32,918 nt of DNA from an uncultured Collinsella sp. (GCA_902496275.1 CABVAC010000020.1:1-32918); one strand, 5' to 3'; positions 1-7,818 are shown, counted from the stretch's first letter. Program-made: numbers and translations. The notes: generated from the letters alone by a model not told the origin.

Positions 1-16
1 TCCGTACATGTACGGA
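1..16. repeat. Perfect 16-base palindrome at the window edge
   Basis: Bases 1-16 read TCCGTACATGTACGGA, identical to their own reverse complement. It lies upstream of the rho promoter, in sequence with no gene I can support. It could be a dimeric repressor operator belonging to a gene left of the window. The window edge prevents seeing that gene. Confidence 0.5.
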
Positions 17-91
17 TGAATGTGGGAGGTGTTCGGATAAGGTTGATAATCAAGGTTGACTAGTCGTTTAAGAACGTCCTCAATGACTAAG

Positions 92-119
92 TTGCAGGTG
101 GTTGCGGTTGTGTTACACT
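92..119 (+). promoter_or_regulatory. Candidate rho promoter
   Basis: TTGCAG (92-97) and TACACT (114-119) are separated by 16 bases and resemble a sigma-A promoter. This would give a start near 126 and a leader of about 138 bases before rho. A small inverted repeat, TGCGT-atatg-ACGCA (123-137), sits over the predicted start site. A long leader fits autoregulation of rho as known in E. coli, but that is inference here. Confidence 0.4.
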
Positions 120-263
120 AACGCTGCGTATATGACGCAAATATCTCGATACAGATCAATGATGTCCGTCGGTATTTGACGGAGCTAGACTGTTTAGCCG
201 CCCTGAAGGTTTATGCAGGGAGCATGTGATCACAGGGCTTGAAAAGAAAGTTGAGCAAACACT

Positions 264-2819
264 GTGTCTGATCAACAGCAAGAAAACGAAATAACGACGA
301 CGCAAGCCGCTCCCGCTGCACCGGTTGCGTTGGACCAGGTCGCGGCGCCCGCGCAAGCCTCGGCTCCTGAGACGCCTAAGGCTGCTTCGACGCCTACGCC
401 TTCAGCGGCTGAGAAGGCCGTGCCTGCAACTGGTGAGGAGGCTGCTCCGGCAAAGCCCAAGCGTACGCGCCGCACGGCCAAGTCTGCTGCTGACGGCGAG
501 GAGGTCACCAAGCCCAAGCGCCGTACCACGCGCACGACGCGCGTCAAGCGCACCGTTGCAGCTGACTCCTCGGAGCCGATTTCCGATGAGGTCGCGCAGG
601 CGCGTGCGTTGGCGCAGATTAGCGAGGCTCAGGTGGTGCGCGCCCGCCGTCGTGCTGCCGAGCGCGAGGCCGCGGCTCTGACCGAGCTTGCAGCTCCGTC
701 TGCGCCCGAGACACCTGCCGCCGACCAGCCGACCGAGAAGCCGGCACCGCGCACACGCCGTCGCACGGCTGCTAAGGCCGAGCAGGTTGCCGATCAGGTA
801 ACCCTCGAGCTCACCGAGGCTTCGGTTCGTTCCGCGGCAGGGGAGGGCGCATCGCCTGCTGAGTCCGCTGCGCCTGTCGAGGCCAGCGAAGTTCCCGTTG
901 TCGATCCGGCTTTGCGCCCGCACCGTCGCGGGCGCAAGCCCAAGGCCTTCGTCGAGGCAGAGAAGGCCGCAGCCGCAGCTGCAGCCGCTCGGGATGCTGC
1001 GGCGACCGCCGAGTCTGCAACCGCTGCCGATGCACCCGTCCAGGATGCTACGACTTCCGAGGCCGCTCCCGCCGATGTCGAGCCCGCCGACGTCCGTCCT
1101 GGTCGCAGCCATCGTACTGCTGCTAAGCGCACGTCCAAGGCCAAGACTGCCAAGAAGGGTGCGTCCGAGGATTCCGCCGAGACGACCGCCGATGCATCGA
1201 CTGATGCCGCCGAGCCCCAAGACGTCGAACAGTCTGCGTCCGAGAAGCCCAAGCGCGGCCGTAAGAAGTCCGCTAAGGCCAAGGCGTCCGAGCAGCAGGC
1301 CGAGGCCGAGCTGCAGGGCGATTCCAAGGCCGAGGCCAGCGATGATACTGCGGCTAACGCCGATGCCGCCGCAACCGATGGCGCCGCGCCCGCCGAGGCC
1401 GAAGACGGCGCTCGCCCCAACCGTCGCCAGCACAAGCGCAACGACGAGCGCAACGAGCGCAAGGACGAGCGCAACAACGACCGCCGCAACCGCCAGCGCG
1501 ATCGCAAGCAGCGCAACAAGGAGCGTAATGCCGCTCCCACCGAGCCCACGCTTTCGCGCGAGGAGCTCGCGGCCATGAAGGTCGCCGAGCTGCGCGAGAA
1601 GGCCAAGGAGTTCGAGATTGAGACGACCGGCAAGAAGAAAGCTGAGCTCGTCGAGGAGATCTACGTCACCGCCGCGAAGGCCGAGGGCTTCCGCGACATC
1701 AAGGGCATCCTGCAGATTCGTCCGGACAGCTCCGGTATCATCCATGCCCATGGCTACATGAAGTCCAACGACGACGCCTTCGTGCCCGCCTACCTCATCC
1801 GCTCCGCGCGTCTGCGCACGGGCGACGTCATCGAGGGCTCGCTTCGTCCTTCGCGCGGCGGCGACAAGCGCGCCGGCCTCGCCAAAATCACGACCGTCAA
1901 CGGTCTAGACCCCGAGCAGATTCGCAACCGCCCCAAGTTCGGTGACCTCACCCCGGTCTATCCCAACGAGCCGCTGCGCATGGAGCATGGCAAGGACTCC
2001 ATTACCGGTCGCGCCATCGACATCGTGTCGCCGATCGGCAAGGGTCAGCGTGGCTTGATCGTGTCCCCGCCCAAGGCCGGCAAGACCACAATCCTCAAGA
2101 AGATCTGCCAGTCTATCTCGATTAACAACCCCGAGGTGCACCTCATCTGCCTGCTCGTCGACGAGCGCCCCGAAGAGGTTACCGATATGCAGCGTTCCAT
2201 CAAGGGCGAGGTTGTGGCGTCGACCTTCGATATGCCCGCCGACAACCACACTCGTGTGGCAGAGCTCGTCATCGAGCGCGCCAAGCGCATCGTGGAGCTG
2301 GGCGGCGATGTCGTGGTGGTGCTCGACTCCATCACGCGTCTTGCCCGCGCCTACAACTTGGCGGCGCCCGCCTCAGGCCGCATCCTTTCGGGCGGCGTCG
2401 ATTCGGCGGCACTGTATCCGCCCAAGCGCTTTCTGGGCGCAGCCCGCAATATCGAGAACGGTGGCTCGCTCACCATCCTGGCCTCTGCCCTCATCGACAC
2501 CGGCTCCAAGATGGACGAGGTCATCTTTGAGGAGTTCAAGGGCACCGGCAACATGGAGCTCAAGCTCGACCGCGACCTGGCCGACCGCCGCATCTTCCCG
2601 GCTATCGACCCCGTTGCCTCCGGTACGCGTAACGAGGACCTGTTGGTTGACGAGCAGATGCGTCCGTTTGTCTTTGGCCTGCGTCGCATTCTTGCCGGCA
2701 TGAACAACACCGAGCGCGCAGCTGCGTCGTTTATCAAGGGTCTTAAGGGCACCAACACCAACCAGGAGTTCCTGGTGCGTTCGGCCAAAAAGCACAGCGA
2801 CTACGAGCAGACGTTCTAG
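264..2819 (+). CDS. rho: Transcription termination factor Rho with long disordered N-terminal extension
   Basis: Hexameric RNA-dependent ATPase/translocase that ends transcription. Three parts are visible. Residues 1 to about 425 are low-complexity Ala/Pro/Glu/Lys/Arg, ending in a stretch dominated by Arg, Asn, Asp and Lys (about 384-422). A Rho_N helical domain follows (about 428-475, beginning LSREELAAMKVAELREKA), then the cold-shock-like RNA-binding domain (about 478-560). The ATPase core has Walker A PPKAGKTT (K607) and Walker B VVVVLDSITR (about 683-692). At 851 aa it is about twice the length of E. coli Rho (419 aa); the excess is all N-terminal. Start is GTG with a weak upstream purine run (243-250). 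Long insertions are known in actinobacterial Rho, where they affect RNA binding. A strong hairpin terminator follows. Confidence 0.97.
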   Translation: MSDQQQENEITTTQAAPAAPVALDQVAAPAQASAPETPKAASTPTPSAAEKAVPATGEEAAPAKPKRTRRTAKSAADGEEVTKPKRRTTRTTRVKRTVAADSSEPISDEVAQARALAQISEAQVVRARRRAAEREAAALTELAAPSAPETPAADQPTEKPAPRTRRRTAAKAEQVADQVTLELTEASVRSAAGEGASPAESAAPVEASEVPVVDPALRPHRRGRKPKAFVEAEKAAAAAAAARDAAATAESATAADAPVQDATTSEAAPADVEPADVRPGRSHRTAAKRTSKAKTAKKGASEDSAETTADASTDAAEPQDVEQSASEKPKRGRKKSAKAKASEQQAEAELQGDSKAEASDDTAANADAAATDGAAPAEAEDGARPNRRQHKRNDERNERKDERNNDRRNRQRDRKQRNKERNAAPTEPTLSREELAAMKVAELREKAKEFEIETTGKKKAELVEEIYVTAAKAEGFRDIKGILQIRPDSSGIIHAHGYMKSNDDAFVPAYLIRSARLRTGDVIEGSLRPSRGGDKRAGLAKITTVNGLDPEQIRNRPKFGDLTPVYPNEPLRMEHGKDSITGRAIDIVSPIGKGQRGLIVSPPKAGKTTILKKICQSISINNPEVHLICLLVDERPEEVTDMQRSIKGEVVASTFDMPADNHTRVAELVIERAKRIVELGGDVVVVLDSITRLARAYNLAAPASGRILSGGVDSAALYPPKRFLGAARNIENGGSLTILASALIDTGSKMDEVIFEEFKGTGNMELKLDRDLADRRIFPAIDPVASGTRNEDLLVDEQMRPFVFGLRRILAGMNNTERAAASFIKGLKGTNTNQEFLVRSAKKHSDYEQTF

Positions 2820-2857
2820 GTTGTCATCCACACGCAGCGATAGTCATCAATGCAATA

Positions 2858-2890
2858 AAGGGTCGGGGCTTTGAGCCTCGGCCCTTTTCT
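2858..2890 (+). terminator. Intrinsic terminator of rho
   Basis: An 11-bp stem pairs GGGTCGGGGCT (2860-2870) with AGCCTCGGCCC (2874-2884), using two G-T pairs, around a 3-base loop. It is followed by TTTT and lies 40 bases after the rho stop. So the Rho gene itself ends at a factor-independent site. Confidence 0.85.
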
Positions 2891-2967
2891 ATATCGCCGC
2901 TCCGCGCTTATTTTTGACCATAAGACTGGCAAGCAGCAGGTTTCCCGTTTCAATCCGACATCGTCGC

Positions 2968-2996
2968 TTGCAATCGACAGGGCGGTTTCGCATAAT
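2968..2996 (+). promoter_or_regulatory. Promoter for the membrane protein / VanZ pair
   Basis: TTGCAA (2968-2973), a 17-base spacer and CATAAT (2991-2996) form one of the better sigma-A-type promoters in the window. The leader to the start at 3133 is about 130 bases and holds a small hairpin, GGGGC-ata-GCCCC (3054-3066). Confidence 0.55.
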
Positions 2997-3132
2997 AGCT
3001 TTTAAGCTTCGCGACGGATAACGCAGATGAAACGAACCATATACCGTTGCTTTGGGGCATAGCCCCGCTTCATCTTCTCTCGCGCAGCCAACTGAATGAT
3101 GCGATTTGGGTGCTGGAAGATGGGGAGAGCTC

Positions 3133-4533
3133 ATGGCTTCTTCTGATGCAACACAACGAGCAGTCCTTGCCGGACTTTCGTGCGGGATCGGCCTTGCCGC
3201 TCCCGTGGTTATGTATGCTGCGACGCTGCCGTTTTCGTCTGTGAACGAGACGGTCGTGGCGGGTGCGGTTCCCTTCGCCGTGGGCGCGGTGGCGGGCGTG
3301 GGCATCTATGCCGCCTCGCTGGGTATCTCCGAGTATCGTGCGCAGCGTGAAGAGCGTCTGTTCCAGCCCGATGCCATGGGCGGTGCCGCCAATCTCAATC
3401 AGCATCAAAGCGAGTTCAAGACCGCCTCGATTTCAGCTCAGCAGCAGGATGCGACTCCTTACGCTGCGGCTTCTGATTCTCAGGCTCAGGCGGAGCAGTC
3501 TACCTCGGCATTCCTTTCCGGCCTGACTGGTGCGTTCCAGCGCCGTCATGCCGATGATGGTGTCCCTACCATCGCTCGAGCCGCAGATGCCATGGACGAG
3601 GCCGAGGCTTGGTCCATGATCGACAGTATGCTCGACGACGATTCGCCGGTGAGCTGCGACCCTGCGCGCTCGCGCGACGTCTATCAAGTCGCCATCGACG
3701 AGCTCACCAACGGCGGGCAGACCGGCTCCTTCAATCGCGACGACATCGCCGCCGCGGCGCGTGCCGTGTCGGGCTCCCAGGCCGCCCCTGCGGGCAGCAC
3801 GGCGGCTTTCGTGGCACTCGTTGCCAACGCGGCAGCCAATAACGCCTACAGCGCTACCTCGGCGGACGCGAACGCTTCTGCCGATAATTCGTACGTTGAT
3901 GAAGCCATGACCGCGGACGAGGAGGCCGTTGCCGCCCGCCGTGCCGCCGAAAGCTCGCTTTGGGGCGCTCCTGCCCAGCAGCAGGCGGCTGAGGCTGCGC
4001 CGTACAACGCAAACCTCGCCAACATGCCTATCATCTCCGGTGTCGCGGACATCGATCTCGATGACCTCGATGAGCCTGCAGCCATCACCGCATCGATTGA
4101 TGCCCAAGATCGCATCGACACCGGCGACCTTCCGGACGCCTCGCTCGAGGTTGATGTCCCCATGGCCGATTACTCGGGCCACGAGGACATGTGGGCCGCC
4201 GCCACCGCGATTCTGGATGAGATTGACGAGCCTGCTCCTGTTGCAGCCCCCGCTCCCGTCGCTGCCCCTCAGCCTGCTGCCCCCGCCTATGTCGGCCGTC
4301 ACAGCGCTGTGTTCCCCGAGGATACTGCCCGTATCTCGCGCGAGAGCATCGAGCGGGCCGAGGCTATTGCCGCCGGCATTATGGAAAACCGTCGTCACGA
4401 GCGCGTCAATCAGATCCTCGAGGAAGAGATCGAGCGCCTGCAGTCCTCTACCGCCAAGCGTACGGGCCGTGCCTATCTGAGCGTTATCGAGGGCGGTACC
4501 GCCAGCTTCGCGCCGCTCCGCGCGGAGGCATAA
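3133..4533 (+). CDS. Hypothetical membrane protein with acidic Ala-rich cytoplasmic tail
   Basis: I do not recognise a family. The start at ATG 3133 is chosen because GGGGAG (3122-3127) sits 5 bases upstream; the ATG at 3106 has no such site. The 466-aa product has two hydrophobic helices, about residues 10-33 and 42-65, with a short polar loop between. A long Ala/Asp/Glu-rich, probably disordered region follows, including a Pro-Ala stretch (around residues 360-390). The last 70 residues look more ordered: a helix rich in Arg and Glu (RRHERVNQILEEEIERLQ), then a short tail ending ASFAPLRAEA. Both helices lie at the N-terminus, so the tail should be cytoplasmic. It is 7 bases from the VanZ-like gene and probably cotranscribed. 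The tail could serve as a protein docking surface; no function can be assigned. Confidence 0.8.
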   Translation: MASSDATQRAVLAGLSCGIGLAAPVVMYAATLPFSSVNETVVAGAVPFAVGAVAGVGIYAASLGISEYRAQREERLFQPDAMGGAANLNQHQSEFKTASISAQQQDATPYAAASDSQAQAEQSTSAFLSGLTGAFQRRHADDGVPTIARAADAMDEAEAWSMIDSMLDDDSPVSCDPARSRDVYQVAIDELTNGGQTGSFNRDDIAAAARAVSGSQAAPAGSTAAFVALVANAAANNAYSATSADANASADNSYVDEAMTADEEAVAARRAAESSLWGAPAQQQAAEAAPYNANLANMPIISGVADIDLDDLDEPAAITASIDAQDRIDTGDLPDASLEVDVPMADYSGHEDMWAAATAILDEIDEPAPVAAPAPVAAPQPAAPAYVGRHSAVFPEDTARISRESIERAEAIAAGIMENRRHERVNQILEEEIERLQSSTAKRTGRAYLSVIEGGTASFAPLRAEA

Positions 4534-4540
4534 CTTCTGC

Positions 4541-4990
4541 ATGGTTAAGATCAATCGAAAATGGGCGGTCGTGACCTGCCTGATGGCGCTCTTGATCTGG
4601 GGCAATTCGCTGGTTCCCGGCTCGGGGTCGGGCTCGCTGAGCCTAACGGTCATGGAAGCTATCCGCGGTTTCCTGCACAGCGTGGGACTTCCATATGAAT
4701 GGGTGACCAACTTTGTTGTTCGCAAATGCGCGCATTTTACCGAGTATATGGTGCTCGGCATCTTGGCAACGCACGCCTTTGATTTTGAGGGCCGGCGCAC
4801 CTTTGACGTGCTGCTGCCCACGGCGGTGTTCCTGCTGCTGATTCCTTCGATCGACGAGACGATTCAGCTCTTTGTGCCGGGACGCGCCGGCATGATCACC
4901 GATGTGATGATCGACTGCTGCGGAGCGGCAACGGGCGTTGTGCTCCGATATCTCTTACGGCCGCTGATGCGCGCCAAAAAAGCCGCCTAG
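4541..4990 (+). CDS. VanZ-like family membrane protein
   Basis: A 149-aa protein with about four membrane segments. It carries the VanZ-family signatures: RKCAHFTEY (residues 61-69), DETIQLFVPGR (105-115) and DVMIDCCG (121-128). VanZ gives low-level teicoplanin resistance in enterococci by an unsettled mechanism. Most family members are chromosomal envelope proteins of unknown role, and there is no vancomycin-resistance gene near this one, so a resistance role should not be assumed. It follows the unknown membrane protein by 7 bases. The stop codon lies inside the left arm of the terminator stem. Confidence 0.88.
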   Translation: MVKINRKWAVVTCLMALLIWGNSLVPGSGSGSLSLTVMEAIRGFLHSVGLPYEWVTNFVVRKCAHFTEYMVLGILATHAFDFEGRRTFDVLLPTAVFLLLIPSIDETIQLFVPGRAGMITDVMIDCCGAATGVVLRYLLRPLMRAKKAA

Positions 4991-5022
4991 GACGTATTGT
5001 TTGGTCCTAGGCGGCCTTTTTT
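4976..5022. terminator. Bidirectional intrinsic terminator between convergent genes
   Basis: A perfect 12-bp stem, GCCGCCTAGGAC (4982-4993) with GTCCTAGGCGGC (5004-5015), has a 10-base loop. It is flanked by six A on the left (4976-4981) and T-rich sequence on the right (5017-5022). It can therefore terminate both the VanZ-side transcript and the minus-strand ROK kinase transcript. The VanZ stop codon (4988-4990) is inside the stem. Confidence 0.9.
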
Positions 5023-5104
5023 ATTTGAGGGCTTATATGAGACGTGGTGGCGTCGTTCCGTAGGTCGGATTTGCCGGGCGCGCCACGCCCTGTGGGTGCG
5101 TCTG

Positions 5105-5995
5105 CTACTGAAGCGCCTGTGCGCCCAGGGCCAGGCAGCCCATAATGCCCTGCTTGCCCTCGAGGCTGTTGTTGACGATGTAGCTATCGATGTCGGCCAT
5201 CTCGGGCGCGACGATGTAGCCGTTGAGCATCTCGGCGCACTTCTTGCGTGCGAGCGGCACGATGGGGGTGTGGTCGGCCACGCCGCCGCCGATGACGATC
5301 TTCTGCGGTGCGTAGCACAGGATGTAGGTCATGAGCGCCTGCGCCAGATAGCCGGCGAGCAGGCCCATGGCCTCCGGGTCATCGGCCATCTCTCCGGCGC
5401 TCTTGCCACCCCAGCGCTTTTTGACGCCGGGACCGGCGATGAGGCCCTCGAGGCAGTTGTCGTGGAAGGGGCAGCCGCTGTGCTCGCCAATGGTGTCGCG
5501 CGGGTCGCGAGTGACCAGGATGTGGCCGGCCTCGGGATGCATCATGCCGTGCACGAGCTTACCGCCCGAGAGCACGCCGGCGCCCACGCCGGTACCGATG
5601 GTCAGATACACCACGTCAGTGAGGCCCTGGGCGCAACCAAAGGTGACCTCGCCCAGGCAGGCGACGTTGACGTCGGTGTCGTAGCCGCAGGGAATATTGA
5701 GCTCGTTTTGGATGGTGCCCAGCAGGTCAAAGTAGCGCCATGCCGTTTTGGGCGTCTCCAGGATCTTGCCGTATTGGGACGAGGCAGGGTTGACTGCGGT
5801 GGGGCCAAAGGCGCCGATGCCCAGCGCGGCGATGTCCTTGTCGGCAAACCATGCGTTGACGGCCTCAACGGTCTCCTGCGGGGTCGTGGTCGCGATCTGC
5901 TCACGCTCCAGGACCGTACCGTCTGCATAGCCCGTGGCGCAGACCATCTTGGTGCCGCCGGCCTCGAGCGCTCCGATAAGCTGCTGTTCTGCCAT
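5105..5995 (-). CDS. ROK family sugar kinase, probable fructokinase
   Basis: Phosphorylates a hexose with ATP; fructose is the likely substrate (fructokinase, EC 2.7.1.4). N-terminal phosphate-binding loop is GALEAGGTK (about 8-16). The catalytic Asp is in YDTDVN (D106). The second phosphate loop is IGTGVGAG (133-140). The ROK zinc site is H158, C175, H178, C181 (GHIL... SGCPFHDNC). At 296 aa, the short EAGGTK opening and the zinc-site spacing resemble the ScrK/GmuE-type fructokinases more than glucokinases or NagC-type repressors; there is no DNA-binding domain. Start is supported by AGAGAGG a few bases upstream. It stands alone with no transporter or hydrolase beside it, so substrate is inferred from sequence type only. 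Confidence 0.9.
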   Translation of the reverse strand: MAEQQLIGALEAGGTKMVCATGYADGTVLEREQIATTTPQETVEAVNAWFADKDIAALGIGAFGPTAVNPASSQYGKILETPKTAWRYFDLLGTIQNELNIPCGYDTDVNVACLGEVTFGCAQGLTDVVYLTIGTGVGAGVLSGGKLVHGMMHPEAGHILVTRDPRDTIGEHSGCPFHDNCLEGLIAGPGVKKRWGGKSAGEMADDPEAMGLLAGYLAQALMTYILCYAPQKIVIGGGVADHTPIVPLARKKCAEMLNGYIVAPEMADIDSYIVNNSLEGKQGIMGCLALGAQALQ

Positions 5996-6068
5996 AGTAT
6001 TCCTCTCTCTGGGACAAGTTGCTCCGTGACTAAAGTATAGGGCTCTAAACCATTTAAGAAAGCGCTAT

Positions 6069-6111
6069 AAAAAGAAGCCTCGCAACGTGGCGGGCGGTGC
6101 GGGGCTTCTTT
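6069..6111 (-). terminator. Terminator of the minus-strand aminotransferase gene
   Basis: Arms AAAGAAGCCTCGC (6071-6083) and GCGGGGCTTCTTT (6099-6111) form a 13-bp stem with one imperfect pair and a 15-base loop. On the minus strand the hairpin is followed by a T run, placed 25 bases after the aminotransferase stop. Confidence 0.75.
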
Positions 6112-6136
6112 GGTTGCTTTAGTTGCCGGGCCGTCC

Positions 6137-7318
6137 TTACCCGCGCGGCTTGATTTTATCACGTAGCGACTTGAGGTTCTCCAGTGCCGCGTTAAGCGTC
6201 TCGTCCCGCTTGGCAAAGTGGAAACGAATCAGATGGTTGACGGGTTCGCGGAAGAAGCTCGAGCCGGGCACGGCGCCCACGCCCACCTTGGATGCGAGGT
6301 CCTCGCAGAATTCGAGGTCGCTGTCATAGCCAAACTCAGAGATGTCCATCATGACGTAGTAGGCGCCCTGCGGCACGTTATGCTCAAGACCGATGCTATC
6401 GAGTCCCTGGCAGAACAGGTCGCGTTTGGCGGTGTAGAGGTCGAGGACCTCATCGTAATAGCTGTCGTCGAAGTTGAGGGCGGTGACAACGGCTTCCTGC
6501 AGGGGAGCGGCGGCACCCACGGTGAGAAAGTCGTGGACCTTCTTGATGCGCTCGGTGATCTGGGCCGGGGCGATGGTGTAGCCCAGACGCCAGCCGGTGA
6601 TGGAGTACGTCTTAGACAGCGAGCTGCAGCTGATGGTTCGCTCGAACATGCCGGGCAGCGTGGCCATGTAGACGTGCTCATGGGGCGCGTAGACGATGTG
6701 CTCGTAGACTTCGTCGGTGATGCAGTACGCGTCGTACTTTTTGCACAGGTCGGCGATAAAGGTGAGCTCTTCGCGCGTAAAGACCTTGCCGCAGGGGTTG
6801 GAAGGGTTGCACAGGACGATGGCCTTGGGGTCGTTGTCGCGGAAGGCAGCCTCGAGCGCCTCGCGGTCAAAGTCGAATGTGGGCGGGTTGAGCGGCACAT
6901 AGATGGGCTCGGCACCCGAGAGAATGGTGTCAGCGCCGTAGTTCTCGTAGAACGGCGAGAAGATGACGACCTTGTCTCCGGGGTTCGTAACCGTCATCAT
7001 GGCGGCCATCATGGCCTCGGTGGAGCCGCAGGTGACCACGATATTCTGGTTGGGGTCGATCGGCATGCCCATAAAGTGCTCCTGTTTGGCGGCGAGCGCC
7101 TCGCGCATGGCCTGGGAGCCCCAGGTAATGGAGTACTGGTGGTAGAGCGGCTTGGGGTCGGCGGCGATGGTGCTCAGGCTGTTGAGCAGCTGCGCCGGAG
7201 GATCGAAGTCGGGGAAGCCCTGCGACAGGTTGACGGCATCGTACTTATTGGAGATGCGTGTCATGCGGCGGATGACCGAATCGGTAAATGTTGCCGTGCG
7301 GTTGGAAAGTTCTTTCAT
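6137..7318 (-). CDS. Class I PLP-dependent aminotransferase
   Basis: Fold-type I aminotransferase, 393 aa. The PLP lysine is K236 in SSLSKTYSITGWRLGY. Supporting residues are the NPSNPCG motif (N174 region), D202 and Y205 in TDEVYEH, and the substrate-carboxylate Arg late in the chain. The N-terminal VNLSQGFPDFDPP is typical of the aspartate/methionine/kynurenine aminotransferase subgroup. Likely roles are aspartate, methionine or aromatic amino-acid transamination; the sequence alone does not decide. The RBS GAAAGGA sits 6 bases before the ATG. It is followed by its own terminator and appears monocistronic. Confidence 0.93.
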   Translation of the reverse strand: MKELSNRTATFTDSVIRRMTRISNKYDAVNLSQGFPDFDPPAQLLNSLSTIAADPKPLYHQYSITWGSQAMREALAAKQEHFMGMPIDPNQNIVVTCGSTEAMMAAMMTVTNPGDKVVIFSPFYENYGADTILSGAEPIYVPLNPPTFDFDREALEAAFRDNDPKAIVLCNPSNPCGKVFTREELTFIADLCKKYDAYCITDEVYEHIVYAPHEHVYMATLPGMFERTISCSSLSKTYSITGWRLGYTIAPAQITERIKKVHDFLTVGAAAPLQEAVVTALNFDDSYYDEVLDLYTAKRDLFCQGLDSIGLEHNVPQGAYYVMMDISEFGYDSDLEFCEDLASKVGVGAVPGSSFFREPVNHLIRFHFAKRDETLNAALENLKSLRDKIKPRG

Positions 7319-7402
7319 GCCGGTCCTTTCGAGGATTTGCAGTGGGGCAAGTTTACTCCTATGGAACCGGTGGGAATTGCTCGAAACGCGCTCGAAAAAC
7401 TC

Positions 7403-7421
7403 TTTTCAAAATTCTTGAAAA
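7403..7421. repeat. Perfect inverted repeat upstream of the tRNA cluster
   Basis: TTTTCAA (7403-7409) and TTGAAAA (7415-7421) form a 7-bp perfect inverted repeat with a 5-base spacer. It lies between the aminotransferase start and the tRNA promoter, in unusually AT-rich sequence, and could be an operator for either side. Confidence 0.45.
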
Positions 7422-7428
7422 TTGGGGC

Positions 7429-7457
7429 TTGCATCGCGTGGCGTTCCTTGCAATAAT
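7429..7457 (+). promoter_or_regulatory. Candidate promoter of the tRNA cluster
   Basis: TTGCAT (7429-7434), a 17-base spacer and AATAAT (7452-7457) lie 27 bases before tRNA-His. The placement fits a single transcript for the three tRNAs. Confidence 0.4.
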
Positions 7458-7483
7458 AGTCGAGCGCGAAGCGCACAGGACAC

Positions 7484-7561
7484 GGTGGGTGTAGCTCAGT
7501 TGGCTAGAGCGACGGGTTGTGGTCCCGTAGGTCGAGGGTTCGAGTCCCTTTACCCACCCCA
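7484..7561 (+). tRNA. tRNA-His (anticodon GTG)
   Basis: The cloverleaf is complete. The acceptor stem pairs GTGGGTG (7485-7491) with TACCCAC (7551-7557). The anticodon loop is TTGTGGT with anticodon GTG, flanked by stem ACGGG/CCCGT. The T arm carries TTCGAGT. The extra G-1 (7484) typical of tRNA-His is present opposite C73 (7558), and CCA (7559-7561) is encoded. Confidence 0.96.
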
Positions 7562-7583
7562 GTTCTTGCTTCGTGTTGATATC

Positions 7584-7659
7584 GGGTCGTTAGCTCAGTT
7601 GGTAGAGCAGGGGACTCTTAATCCCAAGGTCCAGGGTTCGAACCCCTGACGGCCCACCA
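7584..7659 (+). tRNA. tRNA-Lys (anticodon CTT), copy 1
   Basis: Acceptor stem GGGTCGT (7584-7590) pairs with ACGGCCC (7649-7655), one T-G pair. Anticodon loop CTCTTAA gives CTT, reading AAG. T loop is TTCGAAC. Discriminator A and CCA are encoded (7656-7659). Confidence 0.96.
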
Positions 7660-7673
7660 CACGATATCTCCTC

Positions 7674-7697
7674 TAAAGTCCGTCATAACGGACTTTA
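7674..7697. repeat. Perfect 10-bp hairpin between the two tRNA-Lys genes
   Basis: TAAAGTCCGT (7674-7683) and ACGGACTTTA (7688-7697) pair perfectly around CATA. No T run follows on the plus strand, so it is more likely a processing signal or partial terminator than a full terminator. Confidence 0.6.
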
Positions 7698-7702
7698 GCT
7701 TT

Positions 7703-7778
7703 GGGTCGTTAGCTCAGTTGGTAGAGCAGGGGACTCTTAATCCCAAGGTCCAGGGTTCGACCCCCTGACGGCCCACCA
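7703..7778 (+). tRNA. tRNA-Lys (anticodon CTT), copy 2
   Basis: Same acceptor, D and anticodon arms as copy 1, including anticodon CTT and encoded CCA (7776-7778). The only difference I find across 76 bases is in the T loop, TTCGACC instead of TTCGAAC, an A-to-C change at position 59. A58 and the T54-A58 pair are kept, so it should still fold. Confidence 0.95.
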
Positions 7779-7787
7779 AAGCATGTT

Positions 7788-7818
7788 AAAGCGACTGGCT
7801 TAGGCTGGTCGCTTTTTT
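7788..7818 (+). terminator. Terminator of the tRNA cluster
   Basis: AAAGCGACTGGC (7788-7799) pairs with GCTGGTCGCTTT (7804-7815) around a 4-base loop, followed by a T run to 7818. Confidence 0.85.

Noticed and set aside
126..263. Riboswitch in the rho leader
   Set aside because: Only short hairpins (about 5 bp) seen, with no conserved riboswitch core.
402..1751. Long open frame (449 codons) on the minus strand opposite rho
   Set aside because: It mirrors the Ala-rich rho extension; product is Leu/Gly/Arg-rich with no domain or ribosome site.
3433..4821. 462-codon minus-strand open frame opposite the membrane protein and VanZ genes
   Set aside because: Crosses two genes with good starts; Arg/Gly-rich, no recognisable domain.
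4541..4990. VanZ-like gene as part of a glycopeptide-resistance cluster
   Set aside because: No vanH/A/X, vanR or vanS gene in the window; the family is widespread in non-resistant bacteria.
4997..7456. Plus-strand open frames of 347 and 412 codons opposite the ROK kinase and aminotransferase
   Set aside because: Shadows of genes with clear catalytic motifs.
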